Positions 31,959 through 36,062 of a stretch of 36,062 bases of DNA are shown in pieces. The stretch's first letter is position 1. The number at the start of each line of letters is the position of its first letter. The stretch is from NCBI GenBank assembly GCA_905198295.1, contig CAJKBW010000023.1, positions 1-36,062 of the forward strand. The letters run 5' to 3'. The position numbers were made by a program, and so were the translations under genes. Source of the stretch: an uncultured Oscillospiraceae bacterium. GTDB lineage: Bacteria > Bacillota > Clostridia > Oscillospirales > Acutalibacteraceae. Below the pieces are notes generated by a model, which ran no database searches, was not told where the DNA came from, and saw nothing but the letters and a program-made list of their open reading frames with translations.

Positions 31959-33707
31959 ATGGATAACCGCATACAGGGCATCAACGGGCCGGTTATCACC
32001 CTGCCGGGCAATACCGGCCTGCAGATGATGGAAATGGTGCTCGTGGGCAGCAGCCGGCTCGCTGGCGAGGTCATCGGCATCAATGATCAGAAAACCACCG
32101 TTCAGGTGTATGAGGAGACAACCGGGCTGCGGCCGGGCGAGCCGGTATATACGACCGGTGGCCCGCTGTGTGCGACGCTCGGTCCCGGCATTCTCGACAA
32201 TATCTTTGACGGCATCGAGCGGCCGCTCAAGGCGATCGAGGAAAAATCCGGCGATTTCATCTCCCGCGGGGTCAGCGTGTCCGCGCTCGACGAGAAGAAA
32301 AAATGGACAGTTACGGTCACGGTGAAGCCCGGCGATCGGCTGAATGCCGGCATGGTGTACGCTACCTGCCCGGAAACCGCGATTATCACCCATAAATGCA
32401 TGGTGCCGCCCGGCCTGTCCGGGACGGTGGAAACGGTGATGCCGGACGGCGAATATACGGTAAACGATACCGTTGCGGTGCTGACCGACGACACCGGAAA
32501 ACGGCACGATCTCACCCTGTGTCAGAAATGGCCGATCCGCACCCCGCGCCCGGTCAGCTCCCGGCTGCATCCGCAGGCGCCGCTGATCACCGGCCAGCGG
32601 GTCATCGACACGCTGTTCCCGGTCGCTAAAGGCGGCACGGCCGCCATCCCCGGCGGCTTCGGCACCGGCAAAACCATGACCCAGCACCAGCTGGCCAAAT
32701 GGTGCGACGCCGACATCATCGTCTATATCGGCTGCGGCGAACGCGGCAACGAGATGTCGCAGGTGCTCGAGGAATTCTCCAGCCTGATCGACCCGAAATC
32801 CGACCGGCCGATGACCGACCGCACCACCCTGATCGCCAACACTTCCAACATGCCGGTCGCGGCACGCGAGGCATCGATTTACACCGGCATTACGCTGGCA
32901 GAATATTACCGCGACATGGGCTACCATGTCGCGATCATGGCTGACTCCACCTCCCGCTGGGCGGAGGCGCTGCGCGAAATCTCCGGACGGCTGGAGGAGA
33001 TGCCGGCAGAGGAAGGCTTCCCGGCCTATCTGCCCTCCCGTCTGTCGCAGTTCTACGAACGCGCCGGTATGGTGCAGACCCTCGGCGGCGGCCAGGGCAG
33101 TGTAACCATCATCGGCGCCGTATCCCCGCAGGGCAGCGACTTTTCCGAGCCGGTCACCCAGAACACCAAACGCTTTACCCGCTGCTTCTGGGCGCTGGAC
33201 AAGGCGCTTGCATACGCCCGTCACTATCCCGCCATCAACTGGACCTCCAGTTACAGCGAATACATCGGCGATCTCTCCGGCTGGTATGCGAAAAACGTGG
33301 GCGAGGATTTCCTCTCCTGCCGCAGCCGGGTCGCCCAGCTCCTTCAGGAGGAAAGCCAGCTGATGGAGATCGTCAAGCTCATCGGCGCCGACGTGCTGCC
33401 GGACGATCAGAAGCTGGTCATCGAAACCGCCCGCGTGATCCGGGTGGGTTTCCTGCAGCAGAACGCCTATCATCAGGACGACACCTATGTACCGATGGAA
33501 AAACAGCTGAAAATGATGCGGGTGATTTTGTACCTGCACGAGAGCGCCCGCGCGCTCGCCGCCGCCGGCGTGCCGCTGGGCCGGATTCTTGAAACCGGCC
33601 TGTTCGACAAGGCGGTCAAGATGAAATACGACGTGCCCAACAGCCAGCCGGAACGCTTTGACGATTACATGACCGAGATTCAGGACACCATGCGTGCGCT
33701 GGCCTGA
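31959..33707 (+). CDS. V/A-type ATPase catalytic subunit A
   Basis: The 582-residue catalytic ATPase subunit. The N-terminal beta-barrel (INGPVITL...) is followed by the A-type insertion (about 110-190), the P-loop GGFGTGKT (about 231-238), GCGERGNEMSQVLEEF with the catalytic-Glu region, MADSTSRWAEALREISGRLEEMPAEEGFPAYLPSRLSQFYERAG and GAVSPQGSDFSEPV. Family length is normal (about 580-600). AGAAAGGCG precedes ATG 31959. It lies after a 104-bp gap from subunit E that contains a hairpin. Confidence 0.96.
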   Translation: MDNRIQGINGPVITLPGNTGLQMMEMVLVGSSRLAGEVIGINDQKTTVQVYEETTGLRPGEPVYTTGGPLCATLGPGILDNIFDGIERPLKAIEEKSGDFISRGVSVSALDEKKKWTVTVTVKPGDRLNAGMVYATCPETAIITHKCMVPPGLSGTVETVMPDGEYTVNDTVAVLTDDTGKRHDLTLCQKWPIRTPRPVSSRLHPQAPLITGQRVIDTLFPVAKGGTAAIPGGFGTGKTMTQHQLAKWCDADIIVYIGCGERGNEMSQVLEEFSSLIDPKSDRPMTDRTTLIANTSNMPVAAREASIYTGITLAEYYRDMGYHVAIMADSTSRWAEALREISGRLEEMPAEEGFPAYLPSRLSQFYERAGMVQTLGGGQGSVTIIGAVSPQGSDFSEPVTQNTKRFTRCFWALDKALAYARHYPAINWTSSYSEYIGDLSGWYAKNVGEDFLSCRSRVAQLLQEESQLMEIVKLIGADVLPDDQKLVIETARVIRVGFLQQNAYHQDDTYVPMEKQLKMMRVILYLHESARALAAAGVPLGRILETGLFDKAVKMKYDVPNSQPERFDDYMTEIQDTMRALA

Positions 33708-33775
33708 TCCGCCGCGTGTTTGTACTCCGCCCGCACCCCACGGCCTGCGGGCGAACCCAGAAAGGCATGAGGCTT

Positions 33776-35212
33776 ATGATTATTGAATATCTCGGGGTCA
33801 AGGAGATCAACGGCTCCCTGATCGCGCTCGAAGGTGTGAAAGACGCTTCCTATGAAGAAACGGTCACCATCCGGCTCGAAAACGGCACCGAACGGGATGG
33901 CCGTATCGTCCAGATCGACGGCGACCGCGCGGTGATCCAGGTGTTTGAGGGAACCAACGGCATCTCGCTGGACAACACCCGCACGAGGCTGATGGGGCAT
34001 CCGGTGGAAATGCCGCTGTCCCCCGAGCTGCTCGGGCGCATTTTCGACGGCGCCGGAAGGCCGATAGACGGCTTGGGCGACCTGTTCCCGGTGGTACGCC
34101 GCGACATCAACGGTACGCCGATCAATCCGGTTTCCCGGGTGTATCCCCGCAACTACATCGCCACCGGCATCTCCTCGATCGACTGCATGATGACCCTCAT
34201 CCGCGGTCAGAAACTGCCGATTTTCTCCGGTTCGGGCATGCACCACAACGAGCTGGCCGCGCAGATCGTGCGGCAGGCGCGCATCGCCGACGAGGAGGGC
34301 AAGGGAACCGATTTCGCCATTGTTTTTGCCGCAATGGGCGTGACCCACGACGTGGCCGACTATTTCCGCCGCAGTTTTGAGGAAAGCGGCGTGCTCGGCC
34401 GGGTGGCGATGTTCCTCAACCTCTCCAACGACCCGATCATCGAGCGCACGCTCACGCCGCGCTGCGCGCTGACCGCGGCGGAATATCTGGCATTTGACCT
34501 GAACATGCACATCCTCGTCATCATGACCGATATGACCTCCTATGCCGAGGCGCTGCGGGAATTCTCCTCCTCCAAGGGCGAGATTCCCGGCCGTAAGGGG
34601 TATCCGGGCTATCTGTATTCCGATCTCGCTTCGCTTTACGAGCGCGCCGGCATGATCAAGGGCAGCAGCGGTTCGGTCACCCAGATCCCGATCCTGACCA
34701 TGCCCAACGACGATATTACCCATCCGGTGCCCGATCTGACCGGCTACATCACCGAAGGCCAGATTGTGCTCGATCGATCACTCGACAACAGCGGCATTTA
34801 TCCGCCGGTGTCGGTGCTGCCGTCGCTGTCGCGTCTGATGAAGGACGGCATCGGCGAGGGCTTCACCCGCGCCGACCACGCGGCGGTTTCCAACCAGCTG
34901 TTCGCCTGCTATGCGAGGGTACAGGACGCCCGCTCGCTCGCCTCGGTTATCGGTGAGGAAGAACTGTCCCCCAGCGACAAAAAGCTGCTGCAGTTCGGCC
35001 GCCTGTTCGACCAGATCTACACCAACCAGCGCGAAAATGAAAACCGCACCATCGACCAGACACTGGATCTCGGGTGGAAGCTGCTGTCCACCCTGCCGCG
35101 GGAAGAGCTCGACCGTGTGGATGATGCCACACTGGATCAGTTCTATCATCCGGAAAGCTCGATTCTCGCCGATTTGGAGCAATCCCTCGAAATGCAGGAG
35201 GAAAAAGCCTGA
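33776..35212 (+). CDS. V/A-type ATPase regulatory subunit B
   Basis: The 478-residue non-catalytic nucleotide-binding-like subunit. It begins MIIEYLGVKEINGSLIALEGV. The P-loop position is degenerate (PIFSGSGMHHNELAAQIVRQA), as expected for B subunits. MTDMTSYAEALREFSSSKGEIPGRKGYPGYLYSDLASLYERAG and GSVTQIPILTMPNDDITHPVPDLTGYITEGQI are family hallmarks. ATG 33776 is preferred; an ATG three codons upstream (33767) is too close to the AGAAAGG site. A CGCCCGCA / TGCGGGCG hairpin precedes it. Confidence 0.96.
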   Translation: MIIEYLGVKEINGSLIALEGVKDASYEETVTIRLENGTERDGRIVQIDGDRAVIQVFEGTNGISLDNTRTRLMGHPVEMPLSPELLGRIFDGAGRPIDGLGDLFPVVRRDINGTPINPVSRVYPRNYIATGISSIDCMMTLIRGQKLPIFSGSGMHHNELAAQIVRQARIADEEGKGTDFAIVFAAMGVTHDVADYFRRSFEESGVLGRVAMFLNLSNDPIIERTLTPRCALTAAEYLAFDLNMHILVIMTDMTSYAEALREFSSSKGEIPGRKGYPGYLYSDLASLYERAGMIKGSSGSVTQIPILTMPNDDITHPVPDLTGYITEGQIVLDRSLDNSGIYPPVSVLPSLSRLMKDGIGEGFTRADHAAVSNQLFACYARVQDARSLASVIGEEELSPSDKKLLQFGRLFDQIYTNQRENENRTIDQTLDLGWKLLSTLPREELDRVDDATLDQFYHPESSILADLEQSLEMQEEKA

Positions 35213-35249
35213 CGCAGGCACAATCACGGAAGAAAGGCGGTGACGCAGC

Positions 35250-35870
35250 TTGGCGGAACAGGTGTTTCCCACCAAAGGCAATCTGATCAACACCAAAAAA
35301 TCCCTTGACCTTGCCCGGGTCGGCTTTGAGCTGCTCGACCGCAAGCGCAACATCATCGTGCGCGAAATGATGGCGCTCATCGACCGCGCCGCTTCGATTC
35401 AGTCCCGTATTGACGACGGCTACGCAAAGGCTTATCTTGCTCTGCAGCGTGCCAACGTCGCACACGGCATCTGCGCCGATATCGCGGCGGCGGTGCCGGT
35501 GGAAAACGGGCTGAGCCTGAGCAGCCGCAGCGTGATGGGGGTGGAAATCCCTATCGTGAAGCTCGACCCGCAGCCGGTGGAGCTCAACTACGGCTTTGTC
35601 TCCTCCAGTGCGCTCGTGGATGAGGCCTATATACGGTTCGATGAAGTGAAAAAGCTGACCGCCGAACTGGCGGAGGTTGAAAACAGTGTGTATCGCCTGG
35701 CTACGGCGGTCAACAAGACCCAAAAGCGGGCGAACGCGCTGAAAAATATCATTATCCCGCGTCTGACCTCCACGGTCAAGTACATCACCGATTCGCTCGA
35801 GGAAAAGGAACGGGAGGATTTCTCCCGCCTGAAGGTTATCAAAGCGCAGAAAACTGCTCGGAACAAATAG
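35250..35870 (+). CDS. V/A-type ATPase rotor subunit D
   Basis: A 206-residue central-shaft subunit, with long N- and C-terminal helices forming a coiled coil. It begins AEQVFPTKGNLINTKKSLDLARVGFELLDRKRNIIV and continues to ENSVYRLATAVNKTQKRANALKNIIIPRL, the conserved C-terminal helix. The start is TTG 35250 with AAAGGCGGTGA upstream. Last gene of the operon; its stop lies inside the terminator stem. Confidence 0.94.
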   Translation: MAEQVFPTKGNLINTKKSLDLARVGFELLDRKRNIIVREMMALIDRAASIQSRIDDGYAKAYLALQRANVAHGICADIAAAVPVENGLSLSSRSVMGVEIPIVKLDPQPVELNYGFVSSSALVDEAYIRFDEVKKLTAELAEVENSVYRLATAVNKTQKRANALKNIIIPRLTSTVKYITDSLEEKEREDFSRLKVIKAQKTARNK

Positions 35871-35885
35871 TTCCGGGCGGTTTTT
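35856..35885 (+). terminator. Intrinsic terminator of the ATPase operon
   Basis: GCTCGGAAC / GTTCCGGGC (35856-35864 and 35870-35878, one G-T pair) with a 5-nt loop, followed by GGTTTTT. The stem overlaps the last codons of subunit D. Confidence 0.85.
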
Positions 35886-35910
35886 CGTTTATAAAAATAA
35901 AAGTTTTGAT

Positions 35911-36062
35911 CCGCCTTTTTCAAAAGGCGGTGGGGTATCGGGGCAACGCCCTGATTCGCTCTCCGAAGAGAGCGAAATCCTCTGGATTATAAGCGCAGGA
36001 GGGTAGCCTAATCCTTCCGGGGGAAGGTTTAGGCGTAGGGCACCCTCGCCGGGGGTGCCCTA
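35911..36062. repeat. Cluster of four consecutive hairpins up to the window edge
   Basis: Four inverted repeats follow one another: CCGCCTTTT / AAAAGGCGG (35911-35930), TTCGCTCTC / GAGAGCGAA around a CGAA loop (35955-35976), CCTAA-t-CCTTCC / GGAAGG-t-TTAGG (36007-36033) and TAGGGCACCC / GGGTGCCCTA (36036-36062). There is no coding frame. The spacing and compactness resemble a palindromic intergenic repeat (REP/MITE-like) or a structured RNA. A similar GCTCTcaAGAGC dyad lies at the left end of the window (about 5-16). Confidence 0.6.

Noticed and set aside
31860..33539. 559-codon minus-strand frame opposite ATPase subunit A
   Set aside because: Shadow of a highly conserved catalytic subunit.
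1..36062. CRISPR arrays, IS elements, integrases, tRNA or rRNA genes
   Set aside because: No regularly spaced direct repeats, transposase or recombinase motifs, cloverleaf with CCA end, or rRNA sequence were seen on either strand.

Overview
The window reads as chromosomal DNA of a spore-forming, strictly fermentative, GC-rich Firmicute, most likely class Clostridia in the Oscillospirales/Ruminococcaceae range. This placement is an inference from gene content: a SleB-type germination lytic enzyme, pyruvate formate-lyase with its activase, a bacterial V/A-type ATPase operon, an archaeal/eukaryote-type prolyl-tRNA synthetase, a Na+-pump decarboxylase beta/gamma pair, and AGGAGG-type ribosome binding sites with frequent TTG starts. 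I see no rRNA, tRNA, CRISPR array, transposase or phage gene, and base composition is uniform.

Left part (1-13.9 kb). After an outward-pointing promoter at the edge comes sleB (+), then a D,D-carboxypeptidase (-), joined by a shared bidirectional terminator. Two small DNA-binding proteins (ribbon-helix-helix on -, XRE on +) diverge from a region with a perfect 11-bp-arm palindrome and an extra half-site. A long minus-strand run then reads, in transcription order: oadB, oadG, proS, cyclophilin, a Cys-rich YkgJ-like protein, lipoprotein cyclophilin, alpha/beta hydrolase, a membrane-anchored MurF-like ligase, and D-Ala-D-Ala ligase. It starts from a clear sigma-A-type promoter at 11899-11927 and ends at a terminator at 3075-3106. 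Its last three genes form a cell-wall cassette. mtaB (tRNA methylthiotransferase) lies upstream on the same strand with its own promoter.

Middle part (13.9-26.8 kb). A His-less HPr-like protein is followed by a structured untranslated stretch and a terminator. Then come a GNAT acetyltransferase and an NhaC antiporter (+), pflB-pflA (-), a P-loop ATPase with an internal duplication (+), an Lsa-like ABC-F protein behind an attenuator-like leader and a 60-residue Cys-rich protein (+), PHP phosphatase and cobalamin adenosyltransferase (-), and the conserved ACT/UPF0210 pair (+).

Right part (26.8-36.06 kb). A complete V/A-ATPase operon runs in the order H(G)-C-I-K-F-E-A-B-D from a good promoter. 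Hairpins occupy several of its gene junctions. The operon ends at an intrinsic terminator, followed by a dense cluster of four more perfect or near-perfect hairpins up to the window edge.

No fully novel multi-gene system is evident. The best candidates for new biology are the ABC-F leader, the divergent small-regulator locus with its operator, the membrane MurF/hydrolase/Ddl cassette, the orphan OadBG next to proS, the structured RNA after the HPr-like gene, and the terminal hairpin cluster.
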